64,000 bases of DNA from positions 62,001-126,000 of the forward strand of contig CAVWJS010000004.1 of NCBI GenBank assembly GCA_963755495.1. The letters run 5' to 3'. Source of the stretch: Bog-473 sp963755495 (GTDB taxonomy: Bacteria > Actinomycetota > Acidimicrobiia > Acidimicrobiales > RAAP-2). The stretch's first letter is position 1. Each line of letters opens with the position of its first letter. Positions 18,979 through 30,164 of this stretch are shown piece after piece. A program made the position numbers and the translations under genes. The notes under the pieces were generated by a model. That model ran no database searches, was not told the DNA's origin, and worked only from the letters and a program-made list of their open reading frames with translations.

Positions 18979-19936
18979 TCATGCCGAGACACCTGCGGGC
19001 ACGGCATGGGAGCCAGCCATGAAGGCGGATCGCAACAGCTCGAAGTGCTGCACCGCTCCGGCGGCGGCCACCATGATGATGACGTGGCGGGCCCCGGCTT
19101 TCACGTAGCGGTCCACTGTGGCGGCGCATGCCTCCGGCTCACCGGCCACCAGGTGACGCTCGAAGGCCTTCGGCGGGAGGGCATACATGTCCGACAGCCA
19201 CTCAGCACCGCGAGCGGGCGCCTCGTCGTCGGAGCCCACGCGGGCGAAGATGACGACCGCCGGTTCGACCGCATCGGGGTCCCGCCCAGCTTCGACGGTT
19301 TCCCGTCGGAGGGCCTGGAGCGCCGGCTCGTAATCCTCGGAAGTAAGGAAGAGCGGGGCCCACCCATCACCTACTGCTGCGGCGCGTCTGCGCGCGGCGG
19401 GACTCGAACCCCCGATCCACAAAGGCACGCGGGCCGACGCCGGGGATTGGCGATACCGGGTGGTCGGTGTCTGCAGGGCATCGTCCTCCGCATCGGTCCA
19501 GGCCTCGTTCATTTTCGCAATGCCCTCGTCCATCAAGCGCCCACGCCGGTGGTAATCGACTGCGGCGCGAGCGTACTCCTCGGGGTGGCTGCCCACACCC
19601 ACGCCCAGGATGAAACGTCCACCCGAGAGGTGCTGGAGCGCCGTGGCCTGCTTGGCCACGGCCGCGGGATTTCGCAGTGGAAGTTGCAAGACGCAGGAGC
19701 CCAGGACGGGACGCCGAGTGGCGGCGGCGGCAATGGCCAGCGTCGTGAGGCATTCATACATGGGGTGGGGCCAGTACAGGTGGTCGACGGCCCACAATGA
19801 GTCGGCTCCGGCCGCCTCGGCCTGCTGGCAGAGCTCGCATCACGTCCCGCGCCGTGCCAGGAGTGCTACCACGGGTAGCACCGTTCTCATCAGGCAGTTC
19901 TGCCTGCAAGGTGGCGGGGAGGATCAATCCGAGCAT
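18979..19936 (-). CDS. LLM-class F420-dependent oxidoreductase, frame broken once
   Basis: The first frame MLGLILPATLQAELPDENGA is the start of a TIM-barrel LLM protein. The frame breaks at about 19833, near the codons for RALCQQAEAAG. The longer frame then reads SLWAVDHLYWPHPMYECL, LPLRNPAAVAKQATALQHLSGGRFILGVGVGSHPEE and PLWIGGSSPAA. These match the family of coenzyme F420-dependent tetrahydromethanopterin-reductase-like enzymes. About 318 residues in all. Substrate unknown; its neighbours are acyl-CoA enzymes. Confidence 0.85.
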
Positions 19937-20002
19937 CGGGAGATCTCGCTCCGTTTCCTACCGGCGTCACACCCACATGTTACGCCCACGGCTGTGGCGC
20001 GC

Positions 20003-20489
20003 CTACCCACTCTCTTGAGTCTCTGCCGGGCGGTCGACGGCGCCGGTTGCTCGCCCTGGCCCCTCCAGCACGGCGACGGTGCAGCGGGCAGCGCAAATTG
20101 CCCGATCGTTGTCGTCGGTGAGAGCGATCGACCAGACCTGAACCGTCCTCCCGATTCTCAGCGGGGTGGCGGTGGCGGTGAGGTGTCCATCCTGCAGTCC
20201 TCGTAGGTGGCTGGCATTGAGCTCGATGCCAGCCACCCGGCGGTCGCTTCCCGCGGCCAAGCGAGGCGCCGAAGCTGGCCGCCGACTCAGCCAGCAGGGC
20301 GGACACGCCGCCATGCAGGATTCCGTAGGGCTGGTGCACCTTCCAGGTCACCGGCACGCGAAGAACGACCTTTTCGGGGCTCGCTTCAATCACCTCGACA
20401 TCGAGCAGCTCGTGAATGTCGTGGCGTCCGCTCGGGAAGAGCCGACGGATCGACCGAGTCGGGCGGGAGAGCTTCCGGCACGGGATCAT
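20003..20489 (-). CDS. PaaI-family hotdog thioesterase, frame broken once
   Basis: The upstream frame has VTWKVHQPYGILHGGVSALLAESAAS, the HGG-x4-L-x-E hotdog active-site helix of PaaI-like acyl-CoA thioesterases. The frame shifts at about 20265-20270. The second frame continues VAGIELNASHLRGLQDG, TATATPLRIGRTVQVWSIAL and CAARCTVAVLEG, the long beta strands of the fold. It hydrolyses acyl- or aryl-CoA. About 160 residues. It is divergent from the threonine aldolase gene, with 29 bp between starts. Confidence 0.85.
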
Positions 20490-20518
20490 GTTACCGGGCG
20501 CATGGTTAGGCTCACCGG

Positions 20519-21538
20519 GTGATGACCCTGGTTGACCTGCGGAGCGACACCGTCACCCAACCGACGTCGGACATGCGCCGCGCCATGGCCGAAGCTGTCG
20601 TGGGCGACGACGACTATGGGGAAGACCCAACCGTCAGGGCGCTGGAGGAAGCGTTCGCGGAGCGCCTGGCCAAGCCGGCCGCTCTCTTCGTCCCCTCGGG
20701 GACGATGGCCAATCAGATCGCGATCAGGGTCCTGGCGACGGCCGGTTCCGCGGTTGTGGCCGGGCGGCGCCAACACGTGGTGTCCTATGAGTACGGTGCC
20801 GCGGCGCGCAATGCCGCGGTGCAATTCCACACCCTCGGCGACGTGGACGGCATGCTCAATCCGGCCGATGTCGTGTGGGCCCGCGAGGCCTCTGCGTACC
20901 ACCATCCCGCGGTCTCGCTCGTTTGTATCGAGAACACCCATATGGCGGCAGCCGGCGCGCTGTGGTCGATGGAGCGTCTCGACGATGTGGCCGCGGCGGC
21001 GGGTGAAGTGCCCATTCATCTCGACGGGGCCCGCCTCTTCAACGCCGAAGCCGCTACGGGGGTGGCCGTCTCGCGCTGGGCCGCTCCCGCCACCACCGTG
21101 ATGTGTTGCCTTTCCAAGGGCCTGTGCGCCCCGGTCGGGTCACTGCTGGCCGGCCCCGAAGACGTGATCACCCAGGGGCGCCTCGAGCGTAAGCGCCTCG
21201 GTGGCGGTATGCGCCAGGCCGGAGTGCTGGCCGCACCCGGACTTTTGGCCCTGCGCAACATGGTCGAACGCCTGCCCCACGACCACGCCCGCGCCGCCCG
21301 GCTGGCCGAGGTCGTGGCCGAGCGCTGGCCGACGTGCGGCCTTGACCCGGCTGGTGTGCGCACGAATATCGTGACGTTTGCCCACGCCACCCCCGAGAAA
21401 CTGCTCGCCCACCTCAAGAGCGAGGGTGTCCTGGCCGGCACCGTGGCGCCGCGCACGATGCGACTGGTCACGCACAACGACGTGGATGATGCCGGACTTG
21501 CCCGCGCCATCGCTGCGCTGGCTTCTGCGCCCGACTGA
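20519..21538 (+). CDS. low-specificity threonine aldolase (PLP-dependent)
   Basis: 339 residues, starting GTG 20519 or ATG 20522. VDLRSDTVTQPT, GDDDYGEDPTV, FVPSGTMANQIA and ENTHMAAAGALW match the beta-eliminating lyase/threonine aldolase family. IHLDGARLFNAEAATGV and CLSKGLCAPVGSLL supply the PLP-contacting Asp and Schiff-base Lys. It cleaves L-threonine or L-allo-threonine to glycine and acetaldehyde. It is followed 9 bp later by an LLM oxidoreductase with a strong AAGGAGG site. Confidence 0.92.
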   Translation: MMTLVDLRSDTVTQPTSDMRRAMAEAVVGDDDYGEDPTVRALEEAFAERLAKPAALFVPSGTMANQIAIRVLATAGSAVVAGRRQHVVSYEYGAAARNAAVQFHTLGDVDGMLNPADVVWAREASAYHHPAVSLVCIENTHMAAAGALWSMERLDDVAAAAGEVPIHLDGARLFNAEAATGVAVSRWAAPATTVMCCLSKGLCAPVGSLLAGPEDVITQGRLERKRLGGGMRQAGVLAAPGLLALRNMVERLPHDHARAARLAEVVAERWPTCGLDPAGVRTNIVTFAHATPEKLLAHLKSEGVLAGTVAPRTMRLVTHNDVDDAGLARAIAALASAPD

Positions 21539-21547
21539 AGGAGGACG

Positions 21548-22441
21548 ATGAAGATCCGGATCGGTATCAGTGCCGGAGGTGACAACCTGGGGCCCAACGC
21601 CATGACGGCACTCGGGCACGCCGTGGTCGATTGCGGCTTCGACTCAATCTGGCTACCCGAAGTGCTGTCACGTCCCGGCCCGGATCCCCTGGTGGGGCTG
21701 GCCTGGCTCTCGGGTGCCTGCCCGGGTCTCAAGATCGGCACCACCATGCTGCTCCCGGGGCGGAACCTGGTGTGGTTGGCCAAGGCGATCGGTACGCTCG
21801 ACCAGCTCTCGGGCGGTCGGTTCCTCCTGACCTTCGTGCCGGGTCTCGCCATCGGTGGCGAGCGAAGCGCCGTCGGCATTCCACCGTCCGAGCGGGGTGC
21901 TCTCATGGAGGAGGCACTCCCAGTACTGCGGCGGTTCTGGGCCGGCGAGTCGGTCAGCCACGACGGTCCGTCCGGTTCATTCACCGACGTCTCGGTCTCA
22001 CCGCGGCCGGTGCAGGACCCATTCGACGTCTGGTTGGGCGGCACCGCGCCGTCGGCGCTCGATCGTTGTGGGCGCCTGGGCGACGGGTGGATTCCCTCTC
22101 TCTGCACGCCTGGGGAGGCCGCCGAAGGAAAGAGGATCATCGACCAGGTGGCGGCGGACCACGGACGGAGCATCAGTCCGGAGCACTTCGGGATCAGCGT
22201 GGCCTACGCGCCGGCGGGCACGGATGTGCAGGGCGAGGCGGTCTCGGCTCTGGCCCGACGAGCCAAAGGCCGCCCACTCGACCAGATCCTCCCCATCGGG
22301 TTGCACGGTCTGCGGGCGCTTCTCGAGTCCTTCCTTGACGTTGGTTTCTCCAAGTTCATCGTCCGGCCCATGGCCGCGCCGGGCAAATGGCGGCCTGAGC
22401 TCGAGGCACTGGCCGGGGGGGTGGGAGATCTCCAGACTTAA
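21548..22441 (+). CDS. LLM-class F420-dependent oxidoreductase
   Basis: 297 intact residues after AAGGAGGACG. MKIRIGISAGGDN, the barrel strand SIWLPEVLSRPGPDPL, GTTMLLPGRNLVWLAKAIGTLDQLSGGRFLL and FDVWLGGTAPSALDRCGRLGDGW mark an LLM-type flavin/F420 enzyme. A different subgroup from the one at 18979-19936. Substrate unknown. It is between threonine aldolase and a PIG-L deacetylase, probably in one transcript. Confidence 0.88.
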   Translation: MKIRIGISAGGDNLGPNAMTALGHAVVDCGFDSIWLPEVLSRPGPDPLVGLAWLSGACPGLKIGTTMLLPGRNLVWLAKAIGTLDQLSGGRFLLTFVPGLAIGGERSAVGIPPSERGALMEEALPVLRRFWAGESVSHDGPSGSFTDVSVSPRPVQDPFDVWLGGTAPSALDRCGRLGDGWIPSLCTPGEAAEGKRIIDQVAADHGRSISPEHFGISVAYAPAGTDVQGEAVSALARRAKGRPLDQILPIGLHGLRALLESFLDVGFSKFIVRPMAAPGKWRPELEALAGGVGDLQT

Positions 22442-22486
22442 CGCGGCCCGACTGGAGCGGGAGGTCGATCCCCTACGCTCGACCAG

Positions 22487-23308
22487 ATGGCGCAACCCGT
22501 TCTCACGCTGATGGCCATCCACGCTCATCCCGATGACGAAGCGCTCGGCACCGGTGGCATTTTGGCTCGCTACGCCGACGAGGGCGTGCGGACGATCCTC
22601 GTGACCTGCACCAATGGTGAGTTGGGCGACGCCCCGGGTGGGATAAAGCCGGATGACCCCGCTCACGACGAGGCCGTTGTCGTCCCTCTCCGCCTAAGGG
22701 AGTTGGAGGAGAGCTGCCGGGTCCTCGGGGTGACGCACCTCGAGCTCTTGGGCTATCACGATTCGGGAATGGAGGGATGGCCGCAAAACGACGCGCCCGG
22801 AGCGTTCTGGCAGACGCCGGTGGCTGAGGCGGGACATCGTCTGGCCGAGCTCATGGAGAAGTTTCAGCCCCAGGTCGTCGTCACGTATGACGCCAACGGC
22901 TTCTACGGACATCCCGACCACATCCAGGCCAACCGGGTCACGCTGGCCGCCATCGCCGAGTCCAAGGTTCCCTCCAAACTCTATTACACGGCGGTGGCAC
23001 GATCAGCCATCGCGGGCATGGGCGCATTGATGGCAGAGGCCGGCATCGAACCCCCAAGCGAGATTGACGAGAACCCCGATTTCGGCACCCCTGATGAGCT
23101 GATCACGACGACCGTGAACGTCCTCTCCGTCGCCGATCGGAAGTTCGCGTCGTTGGCCGCGCACGCCAGCCAGAGCGACAACATCTTCTTCCTCCAGATG
23201 GGAGAGGAGCTCTTCGCCACCGTGATGGGCAAGGAGAGCTTCGTGCGGGTGCAGGACTCGACGGGGGCGCCCACGCCCGAAGACGATCTGTTCGCGGGCT
23301 TGCGCTAG
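22487..23308 (+). CDS. PIG-L family GlcNAc deacetylase (MshB/Mca-like)
   Basis: 273 residues. The zinc motif HAHPDDEALGTGG near the N-terminus and HPDHIQANRVT (His near residue 144) define the LmbE/PIG-L fold. LVTCTNGELGD, EELEESCRVLGV and LLGYHDSGMEGW are typical of the mycothiol enzymes MshB and Mca, which deacetylate GlcNAc-inositol or cleave mycothiol conjugates. Which of the two cannot be told from the sequence alone. Cytoplasmic. It supports an actinobacterial source. Confidence 0.85.
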   Translation: MAQPVLTLMAIHAHPDDEALGTGGILARYADEGVRTILVTCTNGELGDAPGGIKPDDPAHDEAVVVPLRLRELEESCRVLGVTHLELLGYHDSGMEGWPQNDAPGAFWQTPVAEAGHRLAELMEKFQPQVVVTYDANGFYGHPDHIQANRVTLAAIAESKVPSKLYYTAVARSAIAGMGALMAEAGIEPPSEIDENPDFGTPDELITTTVNVLSVADRKFASLAAHASQSDNIFFLQMGEELFATVMGKESFVRVQDSTGAPTPEDDLFAGLR

Positions 23309-23366
23309 GAGAACAAGCCGGGCCCGAGTCCTTGCTGCGAGAAGGAGGCGCAGACCCCGCGGCCCG

Positions 23367-23923
23367 CTATGCGCCCGAGGAGGCCCTCACCGAGGCCGAA
23401 GCGGGGCGAGTCGCACCCGCTGACCCAAAGAGACACAGGGCTCCGGCCAGGAGCAACACGACGATGGCGACGATCTCGACGGTGAGGGCCAGGCCGGCGA
23501 AAGGTGCGGCCCAGGATTCCTTGAAATTGAAGAGCCCCTTGGACAATCCCACCGTAGGAGAAAGCCCACGACGGTGGAGGCGGCGAAGCCGATACCGACT
23601 ACCGCCGCCCATATCCGGCGCACGGCCAGGATCACGATGGCCACCACGAGCCCCCCGATCGACTGGGCCAGGAACAGCGGCCCGATCGTGGCTATATGTC
23701 GGTAGCCGTCGGTCTCATCCCAGAGGTGGAAGTGGATGTAGGCGGACCACAGGACCAGGAAGGCGCCGAGAGCGAATGCCACATGGGCCGCCGTTGCGAC
23801 GGGAGCCGAGGCGTTGCCCGCCCCCTTCTCGAGAAGGTTGAGAGGGCCATTCTGGCCAGGCTTTCTCGTGACGTTGCGGTGCGTCGCGACATAGTGACCA
23901 CTGCTCCCTTCCTTGTGTAGTAC
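23367..23923 (-). CDS. four-helix integral membrane protein, frame broken once
   Basis: The first frame has AAHVAFALGAFLVLWSAYIHFHLW, IATIGPLFLAQSIGGLVVAIVILAV and WAAVVGIGFAASTVVGFLL. After a break near 23565 the other frame reads GLSKGLFNFKESW and ALTVEIVAIVVLLLAGALCLFG. Together they give four hydrophobic helices, a known layout for small actinobacterial membrane proteins of unknown role. The start is uncertain: GTG 23923 is chosen, GTG 23901 and ATG 23892 are alternatives. Divergent from the sigma factor gene. Confidence 0.6.
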
Positions 23924-23999
23924 GGAGCCCGGACCCCTAAGGATTTGCGAAATGTGGCCCAGATGAATCTCAGGACTGCCTTGGACCGTACATCTGTCC

Positions 24000-24591
24000 A
24001 TGGGAGAGTTCCTCGTGATCGATAGCGGGTCGACGGACGAAGCTCTCCTGGCGGGCATGGCCATGGGTGACCAGTCAGCGGCCGTCGTCTTCGTGCGGCG
24101 CTATCAGCGCCGTATCTTCGGCTTGGCCTATTCGATGACGAATGATGCCTCGGTGTCCGAGGAGGTGGCGCAGGAAGCGCTCATCAGGGTCTGGCGCCAT
24201 GCGCCCGGTGTTCGACCATCGTCGAGGATCGGTCACTTCGTGGGTACTGACCATCACGCGCAATCTGACCATCGATGCGCTGCGCATGCGCCGGGCGGTG
24301 CCGACGGATCCCGATGATTTTGCGGCATCGGCCATGATGAGCCTGGAGCACAATCCCGAGGATGCCGTCGGACGCGGTGACGTCAGCGATGTGATGCGGG
24401 CGGCCCTGGCCGACCTCCCACCCGAGCAACGGCGGGCGGTGGTGTTGGCGGCGGTCTACGGTCGCACCGCACTCGAGATCAGCGAGGAGGAGGCCATCCC
24501 GCTCGGGACGGCGAAGACCCGTATTCGCACGGGACTCATCCGACTGCGGGCTGCGGTCGAGCATGTACGCCAGACAGAGGAAGAACGATGA
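24000..24591 (+). CDS. ECF-type RNA polymerase sigma factor, frame broken once
   Basis: Region 2 is visible in the first frame: FVRRYQRRIFGLAYSMT and SEEVAQEALIRVWRHAP. Near 24205 the frame moves by one base to FDHRRGSVTSWVLTITRNLTIDALRMRR. Region 4 follows in the second frame: LADLPPEQRRAVVLAAVYGRTALEIS and PLGTAKTRIRTGLIRLR. It is about 196 residues, as expected for ECF sigma factors. The stop overlaps the anti-sigma gene start (ATGA), so the pair forms a regulatory unit. Confidence 0.88.
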
Positions 24592-25322
24592 TCGAAGACC
24601 CACACTCCCACGCAGGCGACGAGTCACGCCGAGAGCCTGGCCGAGCTTGCACTGGGCATTCTGACCGGGCGCGAGCGTGCCGCCACGTTGGCCCACGTCG
24701 ATTCCTGCCCGCGCTGTGCCGAAGAGCTCGAGCAGCTGTCCCACGCCGCGGACGCCGTGGTGAGCGTGGCGCCCGAGACGGAGCCGCCGATGGGGTTCGA
24801 GGTCCGGTTGTTCAACCGCATGGGATTGACGGAGGCGCCGCCCGCTCCGGGGCACCGAGGTCGGCCCGGCGGAGGGGCTCGACGCATTGGGGCTCGCGAC
24901 TGCCCCGTTGGGCCCTGGCCAGTGCCGCCGCAGTCATAGCCCTCGCCCTCGGGCTGGGCATCGGGTGGTCGACGGGGTCAGGTCCAGACGGGGGAACGCA
25001 CCCCGAGGGACCGGCCGGGGCCGAGGTTTCCGTGGGCAACTTGACTGCCAACGGGAGCAGCGTGGGCAGCGTCAATACCTATGGGGGGTCCAAGCCCTGG
25101 ATGATCGTGACGCTGGCCGACTCGTGGTCCGATGGGAAGGTCACCTGCGAGGTCGTCACCGAGGACGGGGTCACGCACGAAGTGGGCTCGTTCACGGCAA
25201 AGGACGGCTATGGCGCCTGGGGCGCACCCCTTAGGGTGGCGCCCCAGGACGTCCAAAAGGCCGAGGTGGTGTCGTCCACCGGCAAGGTGATCGCCACCGC
25301 CTCGTTGCGCGGCGTCTCGTAG
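24588..25322 (+). CDS. membrane-anchored zinc anti-sigma factor, frame broken twice
   Basis: The start overlaps the sigma gene by 4 bp. After a break near 24630 the frame reads SLAELALGILTGRERAATLAHVDSCPRCAEEL, the HxxxCxxC zinc anti-sigma motif. A second break near 24870 leads to WALASAAAVIALALGLGIGW, one transmembrane helix, and an extracytoplasmic domain with SVGNLTANGSSVGSVNTYGG and beta-rich sequence to 25322. It should hold the ECF factor inactive at the membrane until an envelope signal. Total about 245 residues. Confidence 0.82.
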   Translation: MIEDPHSHAGDESRREPGRACTGHSDRARACRHVGPRRFLPALCRRARAAVPRRGRRGERGARDGAADGVRGPVVQPHGIDGGAARSGAPRSARRRGSTHWGSRLPRWALASAAAVIALALGLGIGWSTGSGPDGGTHPEGPAGAEVSVGNLTANGSSVGSVNTYGGSKPWMIVTLADSWSDGKVTCEVVTEDGVTHEVGSFTAKDGYGAWGAPLRVAPQDVQKAEVVSSTGKVIATASLRGVS

Positions 25323-25332
25323 AACCGGTCGC

Positions 25333-26788
<1,456 letters not shown>

Positions 26789-26870
26789 GGCAACTCCTTT
26801 TCCGTTGGATGTCTCGTGCGCGGGCGCGCAGGCCTGGTATGGGCCATACGGCGGAAGCGCAACGCACGTG

Positions 26871-26888
26871 CTCCGACATCTGTCGGAG
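26871..26888. promoter_or_regulatory. 18-bp inverted repeat upstream of ahcY
   Basis: CTCCGACATCTGTCGGAG has perfect 8-bp arms around a 2-bp centre. It ends 83 bp upstream of the ahcY start in its 5' region. It could be an operator for a dimeric repressor or the base of a short leader hairpin. I see no SAH or SAM riboswitch consensus around it. Confidence 0.45.
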
Positions 26889-27013
26889 GCCGTTTACCCA
26901 CCTACAAGAATAGAGCGGTGGCCCGACCACAGGCGAACATGCGTCGTGGCGCGCCGGATTTCCACGACTGAATGATCACCTCCTTTCGAGGTCGAGTTGT
27001 TAGCGTGACCGCC

Positions 27014-28692
27014 ATGCAAGGCGGTGGGTCCTCCCGGGACAGGCAAGGTCTCGGGCCAGGGAACCCAGAGCGGGCGCGCCACCGCCCCGGTTGCCAACGA
27101 AGAAGGTCTCGCGTGCGCTCGGTGAGAGCATCGCGGCGGCAGAACCCCGGTCATCGAAGCGGCGCCGACGCCTCAAATGGACGCTCAGCGTCGCTCGGGA
27201 TCGTCGTCGTCCTCATCGTCGCCGGCGTCGGGGGCTACGCCTGGTACCTGAACCACCTGGTGCATCGCATCACGGTCAAGGGCCTGGCCGCCGGAGAGAC
27301 CCACGGTACCGAGAGCGGGACGGAGAACATCCTGCTCGTCGGGTCCACGGACCGCTGCGCGCTGAAGAAGCAGTACATCGGCTACGGGATCTGTAGCCAG
27401 GGAGTCAACGGCATCAACAGCGACGTCGTCATGATCCTCCATCTCAATCCCAAGACCCGAGCCGTGTCCATACTCTCGATCCCGCGCGACCTCTTCATCC
27501 CCAACGCGCGGATTGGAGGGTGCCAACAAGATCGACGCAGCTCTGTACCAGGGCCCGACGCAGCTGGTGGCGGCGATCCAAGAGGACTTCGGGATCCCGA
27601 TTCAGCACTACGTCGAGCTCAACTTCGACAGCTTCGCCAGCGTGGTCGACGCGTTGGGCGGCATCAACATGTACTTCCCCGAGCCGGTCTATGACGCGGA
27701 GTCCGACCTCGACGTGAAGACGGTCGGTTGCGTCCACCTCAACGGTTTTCATGCGCTGCAAGTGGTGCGGGCACGGCATATGGTGCACAAGGGCCCCGGG
27801 GTGACGTCCAACAACCCGGCGAACTGGACGCCCGAAGCACAGAGCGACCTGGCGCGCATCCGGCGGGACCACGAGTTCCTGCGGGTGCTCGCGACTGCGG
27901 TGGCCAAGAAGGGATTGAGCAACCCCCTGACCGATCGCGACATCATCGCGGGGGTGGCGCCGGACCTCACTGTCGACAGTGGTCTGTCGGCGACGCACAT
28001 GCTCAACCTGGTGCTCACTTATCACTCGGTGAACGTCGATGCTGCGCCGCAGCTGACGCTTCCGGTCCTTGAGGACACATTCGGGAGTTACCAGTACAAG
28101 GGTGGTGACTACGGCGACATCGAGTTCCCGACACAGCCCACATGATCAGTCGGTCGTCAACACGTTCCTGGGGATTTCTCCGAACACGAATTCGATGACG
28201 GGAACACCACTTCCCGACCCGGGACAGGTCACTGTGTCGGTGGCCAATGGCACCGGCGTGACCAATCAGGCCGCCACGACGTCGGCCGCGCTCGGTGCTC
28301 TGGGCTTCCACATGATGGAACTCGGCGACACGCCACCGGTCGGCCAGGAAGCGGAGACCGTCGTCTACTACGGGTCGAAGTCGTCCTCGGTCGTGGCGGC
28401 GGCGCAGCTGGTGGCCCACTCCATTTCGGGTCGGGTCGTCCTTGGCTACAACCCCTCCATGGTGCTCGGTGGAGCCGAGGTCACGGTCGACACCGGAACA
28501 AGCTTCTCGGTGAACGCTCCCAAGTCCACCACCTCTACGTCCACGTCCACCAGTGTCTCGACGCCGAACACGACGACCACTACGACGACGAGTTCAAGCA
28601 GCGATCTGTTCGCCCTCCCCACCTCCTCGAACGAAGCGCTCAAGCCTTGGGACCCCCGGTCGTGCACGCCGTCCGGGGGAGAGGGCCCTTGA
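27014..28692 (+). CDS. LytR-CpsA-Psr (LCP) family cell-wall ligase with LytR_C domain, frame broken about twice
   Basis: A basic N-terminal tail leads to a transmembrane helix, GIVVVLIVAGVGGYAWYL. The LCP domain follows: ENILLVGSTDR, INSDVVMILHLNPKTRAVSILSIPRDLFIP, then after a break near 27515 ANKIDAALYQGP, HYVELNFDSFASVVDALGGI and VVRARHMV. After a break near 28140 a LytR_C domain begins VTVSVANGTGVTNQAATTSAAL, and a Ser/Thr-rich tail ends at 28692. LCP enzymes attach glycopolymers to peptidoglycan outside the membrane, which fits the sugar operon at 7.7-13.6 kb. The start is uncertain; TTG 27091 in another frame is possible. Confidence 0.85.
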
Positions 28693-28745
28693 GGGGGTTA
28701 ACTGGAGCGAAGCTGACCTCTCCGTCGGCGTGCTACGAAAGACAC

Positions 28746-29115
28746 ATGGACGACCCAATCTCGCTCCTCATACCCGTTATCCGGCCGTTCCTCCGGCGCT
28801 CGATCCAGAGAAAGACCGGCCTTTTCAACTAGCGCGCGCCCGCCCGTACCCGGCCGCGTGGTGTTCCTGGGCGACAGCCTTACCGAAGGCGGCGATTGGA
28901 ACGAATTCTTTCCAGAGCTGCGAACTCGAACCGCGGCATCGGCGGAGACTCGGTGGCCGGCGTTGGCCGACGGCGAGGGGGCACTGCGAAAAGAGCTCAC
29001 CCGCGATCACCTGCACCTGACAGAGCCGGGCTACCTGGCGTGGGTCGAGGTGCTCGCACCGCACCTTGCCGGCTGTGAGGCCCTTGGGGGCAGACCCTCG
29101 AACTCCCCAGCTTGA
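28746..29115 (+). pseudogene. internally deleted SGNH/GDSL hydrolase remnant
   Basis: The N-terminal block MDDPISLLIPVIRPFLRR leads, after a frame change, to RVVFLGDSLTEGGDWNEFFPEL with the GDSL Ser. NRGIGGDSVAGV lies in a further frame. The next recognisable segment is ALRKELTRDHLHLTEPGYLAWVEVLAPHL with the catalytic DHLH block. About 100 residues with the GxND block are missing. Deletion on this scale cannot be a base-calling error, so this is a true remnant. Confidence 0.7.
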
Positions 29116-29147
29116 TGCGAGAGACTGACTGGTGAATCCCACCGTGG

Positions 29148-29399
29148 TTGGACGACGATCTGCTCCCGACGATTCACGTCCCCAAAGGCTACTGTGATGC
29201 TGCGATTTCCGGCGGCCCACAACATGGTGAGATAAGCGAGGACGGCCTCATGTTCATGTGCAAGACCGACTGGCCAAACTCGGAGTTCATGGAGCCGAGC
29301 GAAGTTGATCTCCAGGACAAGTTGATCAGCGACAACGCAGTGCTCAACCCCGAGTTGTTCGAGGGCGAATCCCGTTCGTCCCTTCGATCGTTGCGCTGA
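29148..29399 (+). CDS. small hypothetical protein
   Basis: An 83-residue frame from TTG 29148 with mixed, protein-like composition (MDDDLLPTIHVPKGYCDAA, MFMCKTDWPNSEFMEP). No family recognised. Its TGA overlaps the SDR start by one base (29399), which supports coupled translation. The upstream half is near the SGNH remnant, so it could be a partial gene. Confidence 0.4.
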   Translation: MDDDLLPTIHVPKGYCDAAISGGPQHGEISEDGLMFMCKTDWPNSEFMEPSEVDLQDKLISDNAVLNPELFEGESRSSLRSLR

Positions 29400-30164
29400 T
29401 GCAGGATCTCGAGGGACGCGTCGCCGTCGTCACCGGAGCGGCGAGCGGGATCGGCTTCGGCATGTGTGAAGCTCTGGTGGCCGCGGGCATGAAGGTGATG
29501 CTGGCGGATATCGATGCAGCCCGCCTACGGGTCAAGGAAGCACAGTTGAGCGAGTCCGGGCACGAGGTGGCGACCTTCGTCGTCGACGTCACCGACCCGG
29601 CGGGGGTGGATGCTCTCGCCGACGCAACCCTCGATCGTTTCGGCACGGTCAATGTGGTGTGCAACAACGCCGGCATTATCCGCCGCGGCTACCGAACCTG
29701 GGAGCTGCCGTTGGAGGACTGGCGAGCGGTCCTCGAAGTGAACCTGTTCGGCGTCGTGCACGGCCTGCGCACCTTCGTCCCGATCCTGCTGGAGTCCGGC
29801 CAGGAGGGTCACATCGTCAACACGGCGTCTCTGGCATCCGTGACTCCAGTGCCCGAGCTGGGCCCCTATAACGCGTCGAAGCATGGTGTCCTCGGTTTGA
29901 GCGAGGCGCTTGACGCCGAGCTCCCGAGAGGTGGGCGCGCCGATCGGGGTGACCATCCTGATGCCCGGCTTGGTGCGCACCAGGATCGGCCAGCCCAGCT
30001 CCGCACCAGATCCCGAGGGGCCGCTGGAGCCGGGGCAGATGGACCCACGCGAGGTTGGGACTGTCGCTGTCGAAGCTATCCGTGAGAACCGACTCCACGT
30101 CTTTACCCACCCTGAACTTGTCGACATGGTGAGGGTTCGCTTCGCGCGCATCACGGAGTCGTGA
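29399..30164 (+). CDS. short-chain dehydrogenase/reductase, frame broken once
   Basis: GRVAVVTGAASGIGFGMCEAL is the cofactor loop, VVCNNAGIIRRGY the NAG motif, IVNTASLASVTP carries the catalytic Ser and PYNASKHGVLGLSEAL the YxxxK. Near 29930 one base shifts the frame to REVGAPIGVTILMPGLVRTRIG. It ends at 30164. About 254 residues, a classical SDR. NAD(P)-dependent; substrate unknown. Confidence 0.88.

Noticed and set aside
26789..26970. SAH or SAM riboswitch before ahcY
   Set aside because: I looked for the conserved cores of SAM-I/IV and SAH elements and did not find them. Only a simple palindrome is visible.
26973..26987. End of a 16S rRNA gene (GATCACCTCCTTTC)
   Set aside because: The match is confined to the anti-Shine-Dalgarno tail. 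The conserved bases upstream in 16S rRNA are absent, so it is read as a strong SD on the minus strand.
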